Assembly: GCA_001414345.1 (NCBI GenBank)
Contig: LLCB01000099.1
Coordinates: 1-64,000, forward strand
Length of the DNA stretch: 64,000 bases
Direction: 5' to 3'
From: Hymenoscyphus infarciens
Taxonomy: Eukaryota; Ascomycota; Leotiomycetes; Helotiales; Helotiaceae
The number at the start of each line of letters is the position of its first letter. The stretch's first letter is position 1. A model generated the notes under the pieces. The model worked only from the letters and a program-made list of their open reading frames with translations. It searched no databases and was not told the origin of the DNA. The translations under genes were made by a program, and so were the position numbers. This document shows, piece by piece, positions 1 to 12,645 of the stretch.

Positions 1-1090
1 CTAACTATTCTATATAATATTTATATATAGACTTTAAATTATTCTTAAAAGATAAATATAGATTTAATACTATATTAGTATTTATTAACTAACTTAGAAA
101 GGATTTAGTATTAATACTCTATTACTTAACTATAGACGTTAAAGGACTAGCTAAACTCTTTATTTAATAGATTTACTATTTTAGCTACTACTTTAAATCA
201 ATTATATCTAATTAAGAACTTTAATTTATATTATTATTTTAGACTAAATTTTATTAAATAATTAGTATTAAGCTTAAGCTTAGTACTATCTACTATAAAT
301 AGATAGATAGATAGATAGAGATAATAAACTAATATATTAATTAAAGACTAAGGCTCTTTATAACTTACTATTAAGATAACTAGAGTAAATTAATCCTCTT
401 AATAGATAGAGTATAAATAATACTTTTATACTTATCTATTAATATAACCTTTTATTAGCTTAAGTTTAGACTTAACTTAAAGACTTTATAAGACTAGAAT
501 ACGTTAAAGACTTCTATTCTCTAGAAATAACTTAACTATAATAAGGTAGTAAAAGTAGCTTAATATATATACTCTATTTAGAGGATAGCTAAAGATAATA
601 TAAGCAAGGCTTAGAAGAAGATAGAAGATAATATAAACTAATATTAAAGAACTATTAACTAAGATATTAGAGATAAAGTCTACTTATCTACTAAGAATCT
701 TAAGATAAATTATTCTAGCTAAAAGCTTACTAAATAGTAGATAAGACCTTTTAAAATACTAGAACGTATAAGATACTCTTATAAGCTAAAACTTCTTAAA
801 AGCTTATTAATTTATAATGTTTTTACTCTTTATATACTTTTAAAAGATCTAAACACCTCTCTATTAGGATAAGAGGCTCTAGAGCTCTTACTAGATATTA
901 TTAAAGGTATATAAGAATAAGAGGTATAAGAAATACTTAGTAATAGACTTTTTAAAAGATAACTATAGTATTAAGTAAAATAGGTTAGATCTAATTTAGA
1001 TCCTACTTAGTATCTTATAAATAATTTTTAAGGTTTACTATATTATTTAAGAGACTTTTATACTAAATATCTAAAAGAGCTAGGACTACT
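1..1090 (+). pseudogene. Ty3/gypsy chromovirus pol, 3' remnant (integrase C-terminus and chromodomain)
   Basis: RIP-riddled end of a Ty3/gypsy polyprotein; its 5' part lies outside the window. Around 131-300 the plus-strand reading gives the end of the integrase core (GLAKLF, then SIISD at the place of the usual SIVSDRG motif, then KLSTIYY corresponding to LSTAYHPQTDGQTE). At 660-850 it continues with the post-integrase segment (DKVYLSTKNL). At 860-1,060 it reads like a chromodomain (EVEEIL/YLVKW type, ending in a DPTQYL-like motif corresponding to DPTWEP). Many codons are now TAA or TAG, as expected where CAA and CAG have been mutated. Known of the family: the chromodomain directs integration toward heterochromatin. 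The superfamily is secure; the exact ends are not visible. Confidence 0.72.
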
Positions 1091-2890
1091 CTAATACCTC
1101 TCTAAATAGCTTAATATATAGGAATTAGATAAGAATTAGATAAAAGAGTTAATTTATAAACTCTATTAATACCTTCTAATTCTAGTTACTCTTAATAAGA
1201 AACTTATAATAAAAACCTAAGATAAAATACTAACTAGTAGGAATATTTAAAATTAATAAAATAAAAAACTAAGACTAAGTTACTACTAAAACAAGGCCTA
1301 CTAACTCTTCCTAAGCTATAGCCTCTCCTTCTTCTAACTTATTATCTCTCTCTCTACTCTTCTAAGTATAAGAAGCCTAAATCGGCTCTTCCTTTACCTC
1401 CTTCTTATAAGTATACTTCTTACCTTAGCAACCTCTTATAACCGGCTTTAGAGGAGACGTCTATAAACTCTTTAAATAGGCCTTAAAGAGGACCTAAACC
1501 TAGGTTTAGATAGAGGTCCTACCTTCTATAGTATAGTATAAGAACTATTAAATATTAGTAACTAAAACCCCTCTAATAAGTAAGAGGTACTTATAATAAC
1601 CTTAGTATAAAGTACCTAAGTCTTCTCTAAAAGTATAAACTATACCTCTAAACTATTCTTTAGTACCTCTATACTAGTAACAACTAATACTTTATCTAAA
1701 GCCTTAATAGCTTTCTTAATCTCCCCCTTCTCTTCTTTAAGCTTAAGCTTATTAAACTTCTTCTCTATAAACTATAGTAACTACCTAAGTTAGAATAGAT
1801 TTAGTATATATTTAAGATTAAACTTACTAGAATATATATAGTATTCTACTTAATATAGTAACTATACTTCTTTAACTTTAGTTTCTTAAAAGTATAGACG
1901 TAATCTCTATTCTAAGATTTTACTTAAAAGTACTAAATATAATAGACTTAGTAGATAGTTAGAAGTATACTAAGAGGATATAAGAGAGGTATTTTACTAT
2001 ATTAGATTAGCTTTAAAATAGGCTTAATAAAAGAGGAAAAGACTTACTTTTATATATATATATAATATATATATATGTTCTAGAATAAAAGTTAGTATAT
2101 AAGGATATACTAGATTAGAAGGTATTCTTATTATATATATATTATTTTAGATAAAAAGAAAAGAAGAAGAGAAGTTAGAATTAAAGAAAAGTTACTTACT
2201 AATATACTACTTATAATAATAGCTATTACTTATAATTATTATTTATTACTTAATAATTACTATTATAATATATAATAATAGTAAGAATATAATAACTCTA
2301 TAGTAGTATACTACTTCTTACTTATTAGCTAATAATTAGCCTCTCTTCTATTTACATCTATTATTATATAATATATAATAGTAAATAAAGAATGATTATC
2401 TCTTAAAATAATAATACTACTAGCTACTAACCCTACTTCGACTACTAGACACTATAATAGTAGATAAGTTATATTCTTTATAATAAACATATAAATAATA
2501 CTCTAGTTAACCTAATACTATACTAATTAATAACTAAAGACTTAGAACAAGTCTTTTTAAAGAAGAGAGGATATAATAGTATACTATCTTAAATTATTAA
2601 TATTTATAGAACTACTAATACTCCTATAACTACTAATACTCTTATAACTTATTAGATAGAAGGTACTAAAGAAAGTAAGGATTAGATATTATATATTTTA
2701 TTTTAAGGTCTTATATATTTAGCTTTAAAGCCCTTATTATTTTAGTAGCTATATTAGAAAAGACTTAGTTATTATTCTTATTAGAACTTAGTAGTCTCTA
2801 ACCTCTTATATATAGATGTTTATACTTAGTATAGAAGAAGGACAGTTATTATTTTCTTCTATATCAGTGCTTAGTATCTATATACGTTAT
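1091..2890. other. AT-rich RIP-mutated DNA, unassigned
   Basis: No intact reading frame. CA and TG dinucleotides are nearly absent. About 1,300-1,560 is pyrimidine-rich with some surviving CG and may be gag of another element read on the minus strand, but I could not name it. About 2,040-2,380 is dominated by TA-rich simple sequence. Terminal repeats of the neighbouring copia element would be expected near 2.1-2.9 kb, but I could not match them to a second copy. Confidence 0.5.
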
Positions 2891-3949
2891 TCTTCTATAT
2901 ATACTCCTATATACCTCTACTATAGTTATATATATTTCGTGCCGTTATAAGTAGTTAGTATAAACAGGTACGTAAGATTATAACTTTTTAAGTATATATT
3001 ATATATAACTAAGATTTAGATTAGAGCTATTAAGTCTTATAGTAATTTAAATAGTAAAGAGATATTTTATCTATAATTAGAATTTATAATATTAGGTATT
3101 ATTATATAACTCTTTTATAATTAGAAAAAACAGATCTTAGAAGACTCTAATTAACTTTTAGAATATAATAAATTTAGCTTAGTTAAGAGACTTTATAAGG
3201 CCGTCGGCTACTTACTTTTTAGTAGAGATATACTATAGCTTAATAATTTTACTATTAATTATTTCATACTAGTAGTATTACTAAATATTAATATACTTTA
3301 TATAAGCGTAGTAGACTCTAGAGTTTTTAGTAAAAGCTATAGTATCTTAGTTATTATAGAAGATTACTATAACTATAGAAGATACGTACTAGTTATAATA
3401 GACTTATCTAAGGAATTTTTATAGTTATACTACTTTCTTAATAGCTAGGGTTTATCTAATATATTCTAATTTATAAGATAAGAGTATAATAGTTACTTAT
3501 CTTTTAGATAACTAGCTAATAGCTCTACTACTAATATTAAAGATATATCTAAAGGTTAATCTCCTTATATCGTAGTCCTCTACCTAGTCCGCGTCAGTAT
3601 ATTCTTAGAGTTCTTTTAATAGTTCTTAAAAGCTTAAACAAAGGCTTAGAGTCTCTTTAAGATACTATAGAATACGTTTCATAGCTATTATATAGTACTT
3701 ATTAAGATTAGAGGTAAACCTACTTATAACTAATATAGTATATACTATATCTAGTTAAGTACCTAATATAGTATATATTAAGAAGCTTATAACAGATTAG
3801 TATCTACGTCTAAATTCTAGCGTAGCTTTATAAAGCACTTCTAACAGAGTTATATACTTTAATAAGGTCTCTATTAGAGTATCTATACTTTTAGCATTAC
3901 TAAGCTTAAACTCCTCTAAGACCTTTTCTAGGTATTCTTATTATAATAG

Positions 3950-4170
3950 TTTTAGTAATCTTTTAACGTAGTCGCGTTCTACTTTTATACCTAAGTAGAA
4001 ACTATATAGTTCTAAGTTCGACATCTTAAACCTTTTACTTAAAGCCTTCTTAATTTCCTTAATATGTTTTTTATTAGGTCTAGTAATTAGTAGGTCGTCG
4101 ACGTAGATAGCTATAATAGTACTATTACTATAGTAGAAGACACTAGTATCTAAGTTAATAGATAAGAAGC
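3950..4170 (-). pseudogene. Copia family 1 reverse transcriptase core
   Basis: Minus-strand reading contains YVDDLL at 4,091-4,105, preceded by IIAI and followed by ITRPNKKHIKEIKKAL and then FKMSNLE...YLGIKV. This is the palm domain of a Ty1/copia reverse transcriptase, with both catalytic aspartates still coded despite RIP on either side. It is one of the few stretches in the first 11 kb with a run of sense codons. Confidence 0.85.
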
Positions 4171-5131
4171 TAATAGTCTTTAAGAAGTCTACTAGTATAG
4201 TATACTAGACTTAGTATACTTACTTAAGACTATATAAGGCTTTCTTAAGCTTATATACTCTATTAGTTCTATTATTATAGCTCTCTAGCTATTCTATATA
4301 GATATTAATATTAATATTTCTATAGAGAAAAGCGGTTTTAATATCTATTTATTCGATCTTCTAATCTAAAGTAGTAGTAATAACAAAGATTACCTTATAG
4401 CTTATAGGTTTAATAATAGATATAAATATCTTAAAGAAGTTAATTCTCTCTTTTTATTTAAAACTCTTAATTATATAGTAAGCTTTATAGTAAGTAATAC
4501 TACTATTATCTCCTCTTTTATACTACTATACCTATTACCTATATAAGACTTTTTAATTCTTAGAGTAACTAACTATTCTCTATATACTATTATCTATTAG
4601 TAAATTATATTCTTCTTAAGTAGCTAGTTTCTAGAAGTGCTACTAGCTACTCTAGTAAGCTTCTCGCTAGGTCTTAGGTTTATAAAGCTCTATTAGTCTT
4701 ATAGCGCTTATAAAAGCATATCTAGTAAAGAAGGCTTAGACTTCTTTCTTATTATTAGAGCTAGATAGTAGTATTAATTCGCTATTAAAGCTTTTACTTA
4801 TATTAGCGTTTATAACCTACTATACTTATAGTACTTCTACTATAGTATATCTCTAATTATTTACTAGAGCTAGAAAGATAACGTCTAAAACTTCTCTTAA
4901 AACGTTATATATTTCTTAGAACTCCTATTCTCTAGTAACGCTTTAAGTAATCCGTCGTAGAGGCGCTAGTTATAGCTTAGGTTATAGTACTAGTATAGAG
5001 CTAGATTTCGCTAGTTATACTACTCTTATAAAGAGGTCGAAGGTATAATCGTTAGTACTATTAGTAGCTATTCTTTTCTATAAAGTTAATACTATTACTT
5101 TTATTAGTATTAGTAGCTTTATAAGCTTCTT

Positions 5132-5335
5132 TTAACAAGGTTTATTATTATTATTACTTTTATTACTTTCTAACTTAGAAAAGTAGTGTCTTTTAGTACT
5201 ATATAGGTTAAAATTAGTAAGTATTCGTTCTTTAATATAGACGTTACTTACTCTTATTACCTTACTATTAGAGAGGAGTATTCTATAAATAGTATCTCTT
5301 TTATATCTAATTAGAATACCTTTATTCGCTCTCAC
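5132..5335 (-). pseudogene. Copia family 1 integrase C-terminal segment
   Basis: A 67-codon open stretch on the minus strand containing GILIRYK, TIYRILL and KVIRVSNVYI. These correspond to the copia motif G.L.GY....YRI......KVIRSRDV.F.E that closes the integrase domain. It is a fragment of the larger element, not a gene. The last third is a low-complexity serine/asparagine stretch. Confidence 0.75.
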
Positions 5336-8300
5336 TTTAAGCTTCTTTTTCTTATATCTAATTATAGTCTATACCTTAGATCTTAGAGTATAAAGGTAAT
5401 AGCTCTTAGAAGTATATTCGTTAATAACCTTATAGAATGTTTTATATTCTAATAATTAATATAAGCTATAATTAGTAAGGTACTATATAGTCTATATAAC
5501 CTCTAGCTACTAGTTATTTAAGATTCCTAAGATATATATTAAGATAAACGTCTTTTATTAAAGTGTTTAACTATGTCTTTCAGCTCCTCTATTCTAGCTT
5601 AGATAATAGACTATTATTAGCTTAATTATAATACTCTCTTTTTAATAGTGTTTTTAGAAGAGTTCTAAGAAGAATAGTTCTCTCTTATTCGCTTATACTT
5701 AGCAGATTTTAGTATTTCTACACTTAAAGCGTATCTTAAATTTAAGAAAGAAATCAAAGGCTTCTCTCTTTTCTTTAAAAGCCTTAGTATACCTAAATTT
5801 AGTCTTATTATATATAATATATATAAAGTAGCGTTCTCTTAGGCTACTATTTACAAGGATTAGGCTATAAAGATCAAAGTATACTAGGTCTAGTATATAC
5901 TAGCTAGGCTTAATACGATTTCTATAAGTAGATTTAGCTTTTATAGCTCTAAAGATATATACTTAATAAGTTAATTTATAATCTTCTAAAAGCTTATTAA
6001 AGTCTATACTAACTAAGACTTCTAGTAGTCTCTTAACGTTTAATTCCTCTAAGTAACTAAGTCGCTTATACTAAAAGAGTAACCTAGAGTCTAAGTTATA
6101 GGCTACTATTACAATTTATTAGTAGGCTATAAGCGCTATAATACTATAGTCAGGTCCTCTCTTAGGATCTAGTATAGAGATAAAGACTAGAAATAGCTTT
6201 TATATATCTAGAGAGTAGATATTATCTTACTTTATAAACGTAAATTATTCTTAGCTAATATTAAACTAGAGCCTAAAAGGTTTTTTTATCTAGCCTTAGT
6301 TATAGCCTTCCTCTTCTAGTTATCCTATTAAAATAAGATTATATCTTAGCTATAAGATATAGTAAACGTTTAGAAGAAGAATAGCCTTAGTTCTAGTAAA
6401 GATTTTTATAGAGCTAATACCTACTAGAGTATATACTAAGCCTCTAATACTAGTAATAGGTTTTACGTTAGATAGGTTCTTATATTTAGTAAATAGTAAG
6501 TAGTTAGTAGTATAGTAGTAAGAGTATCTTATATTAAGTAGCTATTCTATTTAGAGATTAAACTTAGCTCTTTTAAGGTTACTTAGTTCTATTACTACTA
6601 CTATTAAGGCTATGTTAATAGACGCTTCTCTAAAGATTAGTAGTTAATTAATAAAAGGTATAGAGAGTTATTTATAGAGTTTATTAGAGACGTCTATTAC
6701 TATTACTTTATAAATATATAGTACTAGGGTATTATTATTAGAGTCGTCTTATACTCTAGGTTTTTGCTCTCTTTTACTTTTACTTTTTCCTTTAGACTTA
6801 GTTATTTTACTCTTAGAGCTTAATCGTTATACTAGTTACTTCTTAGGATGTTTAGTATAGTAGTTTATTTCTAGATATCTATTTTTATTATAAAAGTTAT
6901 AGTAATTAATAATATACTAGTATACTAGTAAGATAAGTAGTAAAAGAGCTATTACTATTACTACTATTACTATTATTATTATATATTAGTTATTTTCTTA
7001 AGTTATACGCTTCTCTTTAGTAATAGTAGTATTAATAAGTTTAGTAAAGAAGACTATCTAAATAGAGTTATTCTTAGCACCTACGTTATAAGCTATAATA
7101 AAGGTTCGGTTTCTTTAGAAATCTACTACGTAATTAGTATATAAAGAGTTAAGACTATCTATAAATTTTAAGACTATGTCTAGATCAGTTCTTTTAGCGT
7201 TTTTAGAGATTTAGGCTAAGTTAGTATTAAAGTTAAGAAAGGTAGTAGTATATTCTCTAATTAATTTATAGCTTCTAAGTTTAAAGCGCTAGAATTAAAG
7301 AGTAAGGTTAATAAGTATACCTATACTCTAAGATTAGTATAGTTCTTTTAGTCTATTTATTAGCTTTTTAAAGGTTATATAGTATTCGATCTCTATTAGC
7401 GTAGTAGAGTCTAAGTATATATATATAACAGTTATAGCTTATATTATCCTTCGCTAGTATTCGGCTATTCTTCTTATAAATTAAGCTAGGGTCTCTAAGC
7501 CTAGTTTAGCTTTAATAGAGATAATATTAGTATAGTAGTTATTATATATACTAATAATAATCTATTCTTCTACTCTACGCTTAAATTCTTACTAGTTATT
7601 AGACCTAAGTTCTAGGACGTATATAGTAATAGAGATACCTAAGGCTCTTTCTAAGGTAGATATCTCTTTTTAGACGTTATTATAAGTATAAGAGTATCTA
7701 AGCTATTAGAGTACGTTCTTTAACGTTTATAAGTTCTTACTTAAAGACTAAAGAGTTTAAGGTTCTAATTTAAAGATAGAGGTAGTATAGCGGTTTTAAG
7801 AAGCTCTTCTTCTATATCGCTTTATTTAGAGTCTAAGTAGTCGAAGTTAGACGAGTTGTCTAAGTCTTTAAAGGTATTTAGAGGTTACTCTTATAGAGTA
7901 TATAGAGTATAAAGATAATCGGTTTCAGCGTAAAAGAAGCGGACGGATATGTTATTAATACTTTTAGGAAAGCTTTCTTAAAAGAAAAGTAGAATAAAGT
8001 TAGTAAATAATTCTTATAAGTAAGTTTTAGAAGAATACAGGATACTAAGTATAAGCGTTTATTTATTATCTTTTAGAATAGAAGTAGGTATTATAAAAGG
8101 TATTATACTTATATTAGTAAGTTAAGATTAGATTTAGATAGTCTAGTAAAGAGGTTTTTTAGTAATAAAGCAGAAGGTTAGTATATAGTATTAGTAATAT
8201 TATTTAATACTAAAAATGTTAGATATAAGGTTTTTACTAGAGTCTAGAGTATACTTAGATACCTAAGATCTCATCTTAGTACTTATTTTAATAAGATCTT

Positions 8301-8849
8301 TGTACTTAAGAAATACGCTATCTCCTTTATTATAGAGTAAAGTTAGAGCTATCTAGAAATCTTTAAAGTTTCTATAAAGTCTTTATAATATATATACTAT
8401 AAAGCGTTAGTAAGTTGTATTCTTAGTTTATTAAGAACTTAGCTTTATATATAATAAGTCGTTAGTAGTTAGTATAGAATTCCGAGCTTATAACCTATTA
8501 AACGGTATAGTAAGTAGAACTTATATTATATTACTTAAGGAGTCTCTCTTAGAGAGATACTCCTCTTCTTATATAGGTATATAATCTAGAAGGCTAGAGA
8601 GACAATATTATAGCGTATTATAGAGAGTATATACTATGATATTCAATAGAGAAGAAAAAGGTTTATAATAAGAATAGTAGATATAATACTTATAGTAGTA
8701 ATAATAAGATATTAAGTAAGGTCTAAGAAGAAGCTATATATTAGTATTATTAGAAGTAGTAGGAATAAGGACTTAGAGCTACTTATAAGATAGTCTTTAC
8801 TATAATTAGTTACCTAAAAAAGGCTTAAAGTCTTTTATAAGAGCCTCTA

Positions 8850-10350
8850 TTATAGAGCTAGTTTACGAAGTAGCTAAAGTAGAACCGCGACCTCTATATA
8901 ATTAAAACGAAACTTATTATATATAAGAGACTTAAGTCGTATACTAAGGAGGAGGTAAAGAAGTGGTTTATAGAGTACTAAGAAGAGCTTATAAAGTATA
9001 AGATCTAGAAGCCTAAGTATATCCTTAATATAAACGAGTTAAGCGTATAAGTAAGCTATATAGGAAGTAAGTAGGTTATTATACCTTTATAAGTTAGAGA
9101 GATATATATAACGAGCTCTAAGAATTAGAAGTTAGTAACTATAATAGAGACTATCTTAGTAGATAGAAAGTATATACTAGCTTCTTTTATTATTATACTA
9201 GGAAAGAAGATTATAGAGAACTAGATATTAATAAACTTAATAGATAAAGAGATAGTAGATTATTCTCTTATAAGATATATTAATAATAAGATTATAATAA
9301 GATATCTTAATTATCTTATTAAGGAAACTAGGGTATTAAAAGACTTACTTTAAAGGATTCTTCTTCTTAATAGCTATAAATCTTACTAAGTCTCTAAGTT
9401 CTAGACTAAAGTATATAAGTATTATATTAAAGTCTTTTACTTCTCTTCTTATCTTACTTATATTCTTTAACTTCTTAATATAAGAGTCTTTAGACTATAG
9501 AAACATTACTATAAGTAAGCTATTACTACTACTCTTTACTCTCTTAACTTTAAATACTTAGTTACTTTATTCTTCTATAACTTAACTTAGATCTACGAAT
9601 AGACTATAAAGCCTTATATAATTATTAACTCCTTTAGAAATATAGGAATATACCTCTTCTTATAGAAAACAATAGAGAAGAAGATATAGTTATATAATAA
9701 GAAGAAGCGCTTAGTAGACGAAATAAATAGTAATAACGAGATTACTATTTCTCCTCTTCTACTTACTTAATCTACTAAAATATAAAGTACTACTATTAAA
9801 GTATAAGCTCTTAGTTCTTATAATCCTACCTAGTTTTCTAATCCTTTAATAGAGCTTTTTAAGAGTATAATAAAGTAAGTAAGTATTAACTTATAAAAAT
9901 CCTACTTTATTATAGTTTAATATTATATCTTAAAAGAGAAGATAGACAAAGATATAAAGTATAAAAAGGGCTCGAGAAGAAGTATTTATAAGAGTAAAGT
10001 GGTTATTATATAAAACGTATATAAAAGGAAGGATTATCTTATAGTAGAGAAGAAGAATAAGGCTTTTAAGAAGATAAAGAAGGACCTTACTTAAACTATT
10101 ACTAAGGCAAAGAAGAGACTTCTTACTCTTAGTATATAAGCTTATAAGAATAAAAGAGTTTATAAGGCTTATATAGTAGAGATAAAGAAGTAAGGAAAGT
10201 TTATACCTCTTAAGTTAACTAAACTAATCTACTAGCTAGATAAAGAGCCTACTATCTTTAAGTAAGCTTCTTTATAAGAGGAGTATTACTCTAGGTTACT
10301 TTAAGCTATACGAGAGGCTAAGATACTTTAAGAAGATCTTATTCTAGAGG
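8850..10350 (+). pseudogene. Fot1/pogo-type (Tc1/mariner superfamily) DDE transposase, RIP-degraded
   Basis: Plus-strand translation, interrupted by stops, follows the order of a Fot1/Pot2/Tigger transposase. KEEVKKWFIEY at 8,946-8,978 opens the stretch before the first catalytic Asp. KPKYILNINELSV at about 9,010-9,050 corresponds to IFNFDETG. VIIPL, YITSS and KLVTIIETILVD follow at 9,075-9,165. The HYYK motif and the later segment ending IKPYIIINSFRNIGIYLF at about 9,500-9,655 correspond to LKHYYK and the GIYPFNP-like end. The DDE core is therefore recognisable although key codons are lost. Terminal inverted repeats and the TA target site were not resolved, so the ends are approximate. Confidence 0.75.
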
Positions 10351-11055
10351 AACTAGGTAAAGAAGAGGAAGAAGTAGTCTTTAATCTTAGTAATATATAA
10401 AGGAAGAAGAAGGAGATAATAGAGAGTAAAGATAAGAAGTCCTTAGATTAAGAGAGTATAGTCTCTATTACTTCTATTATAAACTAAGCTAATTTTATTA
10501 ATCTATTAAATCTAAGATTATATAGAGTTTATATTAATTAAGTACTTAGATTTAGATAAAGAAGTAATATAAAATAAAGTACTAGTAAAATTATATAGAC
10601 TTCTATACTTACTTCTAATCTATATTTACTTCCGCCGACTTTAAGTAAAAGCGTAGAAGAAGCGGAACTAGCTATTAGACTCTAATATAGAAGAAAAGAA
10701 AAAACTCTCTCTCTTCTAATTCTAGGAGTAGACTACTATATATAAGAGGTTTAGACTATATAAAAAGAGTCTAAAACTAAATAACGATATACGTTAGCTA
10801 ATATAAAAGCCTAAACCTATATAACCTTTCTAAAACAGATAATATAAGATAATAACTACTAAAACCTTATATATAACAGATACTCCTAGCTATCTAGAAT
10901 AGTATACTATTATATATATCTATAATAGATTATATATATACTAAATAGACTCTTAGTAATACTATTCTAGAAGAGTTTAGTTTTATTCTATATATAAAGA
11001 ATTAGATAAATCTTTAAGAAAATAGTAGAAAAGCTATATATATCTTAATTTAATA

Positions 11056-11620
11056 ATTAAGAGCTTATTTAGTTTATATCTTTACTTTATAAATCTCTAT
11101 ATAATAGTTAAATTAATATCTATTTAATAAAAAGCCTCTATTTATAAATCGAATTACTTAAATTAAGTTAAAATACTACTTTATAAATCTCTTATATAAA
11201 AAAGCTTAATTCGTAAATATTACTCTAAAATAGTATTTATAAATTAAATCTTTATAGTATTATTTAGTATAATACTATAGTATATATACCTTCCTCGTAT
11301 AGTATAGTAATACTATACTATTCTTAATTATAGATATACTATAGTTACTAGTATAATAGTAGCTATAGTAGTAGCTCTCTATTTTAAGAATAACTTTATT
11401 AAAAAGTCTTAATATACTTTATAGAGAAGTTATAATAGTATTACTAATATATATCTTTAGAGAATTTTTGTAAGTAAGTAATTTACTATATAATTACTAA
11501 ATAGTATAAGAGTTCGATTTAAGAATCTTAATTTAATTTATAAGTAAATAAAAAGTAGCTTATAATAGCTTAATTTAACGAATAAAGTAAGAGTTTAAAT
11601 ACGAACTAAATAAGCTCTAA
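11056..11620. mobile_element. Small inverted-repeat element (MITE-like)
   Basis: The sequence from about 11,060 (AGAGCTTATTTAGTT, then a TTTACTTTAT block) recurs in inverted orientation at about 11,565-11,620 (AACTAAATAAGCTCT preceded by an AATAAAGTAAGAG block). The arms are imperfect over some 60 bp, and the interior of about 450 bp has no coding potential. It fits a miniature inverted-repeat element lying next to the edge of the SEN1 island. I did not find a clear target-site duplication. Confidence 0.5.
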
Positions 11621-12645
11621 AACTTTTATAACTGTAAAATAAGTATTGAAAATAATAGTGAAATCGAGAAAAATAAATTTAAGTGTAATTAATACTACTA
11701 TTTAGTTTTACTATACTCTTTTAGTTATATAATAGTTTTACTTAATTATAGAATTTAGACTAATTTATAGAGATGTTAGAGATATTAAGCTGTCTCGAAT
11801 ACTAACTTTCTAATATTGTCCTAACACTTATAGAGAAACCATAGTAAAATGGAGTTAGTTCTTTCCTATTTAGATAATTGATTATGTCCGCTGGTCGGTG
11901 GTGAGGATCTTTCAGCCTTGCACACAAGGCTGCGTGGAAGGGCCGTGCATGCTCCTTGACGCCCTTGAAAGTCCTCGAAGCATCATCGCAGAACAGAGAT
12001 AGTCCTGGGACTGCATTTGCAATACAGCTGTACAGCTTGATTCTCTAACATTCACTCGCTCTGGACTGGCAATTTTCTTCATTGAAAAGAGCTTCAATCT
12101 TCTTCCTCCTCTTTCGCCACTGACTTGATTGGCAAAATTCTACCCTTCACGAGGATACAATAAATACAAGCCATTCACACCGTCAACTCTACTCCAACCT
12201 GAGCTCCCTTTCAGCTTTTGAATACCCCTCTCGACTATAATCCCTTCACCTCTGCCATTCAATCCGAATGCCGAACGTAGCGGCGGACAAACAAACCCGA
12301 TCATCGCCTTTTCAAGGCCCAACCTTTCCTCTTTCCTCTATACCTCCTCGATACCCCTTCGCACAACGCCTGCGTGCGTAATGATAAAGGACCAAAAGGT
12401 CGCATCTTTCTTCTCCCATATGCTTGATATTTCGATTCTCAACCATCTTTGATATTCATTTGAGCGTTTCAGCCGTTCTCTACAATTCACGCAACTTCTT
12501 TTCGTGCATAGAGCATTCACCACTTCTGCGAACATTAAATGCTACCCCGGGATTTAAATCCTTCGAACGCTTCTACAAAAACTCACCGTCTGCCAGCTTT
12601 TTATACCGAAAGCGTTCTGCTGGGAATAGCAAGTTGACGGACAAC
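11621..12645. promoter_or_regulatory. Boundary of AT block and upstream region of SEN1
   Basis: Base composition changes within about 100 bp near 11,780-11,880 from RIP-type AT-rich DNA to normal sequence with CA and TG. The part from 11,900 to 12,645 has pyrimidine-rich tracts, as is usual for fungal promoters and 5' leaders, and no convincing coding region. The SEN1 start codon at 12,646 is preceded by ACAAC, a good fungal start context. Confidence 0.5.

Larger units (their letters stand above)
2900..8000 (-). mobile_element. Ty1/copia retrotransposon (family 1), RIP-degraded, minus strand
   Basis: A near full-length copia coding region in the order gag, integrase, reverse transcriptase, read on the minus strand. 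Gag begins near 7.9 kb. A CCHC-like knuckle followed by TKHPKK is readable near 6,845-6,910. The end of integrase (RVSNVYI, corresponding to the RxSDVxFDE motif) is at 5,230-5,290. The reverse transcriptase catalytic motif YVDDLLI is intact at 4,085-4,105, followed by KRFKMSNLE and FYLGIKVERD, which are copia hallmarks. RNase H would lie below 3.6 kb. Order gag-IN-RT identifies Ty1/copia. Stops are dense, so the copy is dead. The long terminal repeats were not located, so both ends are approximate. Confidence 0.8.
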
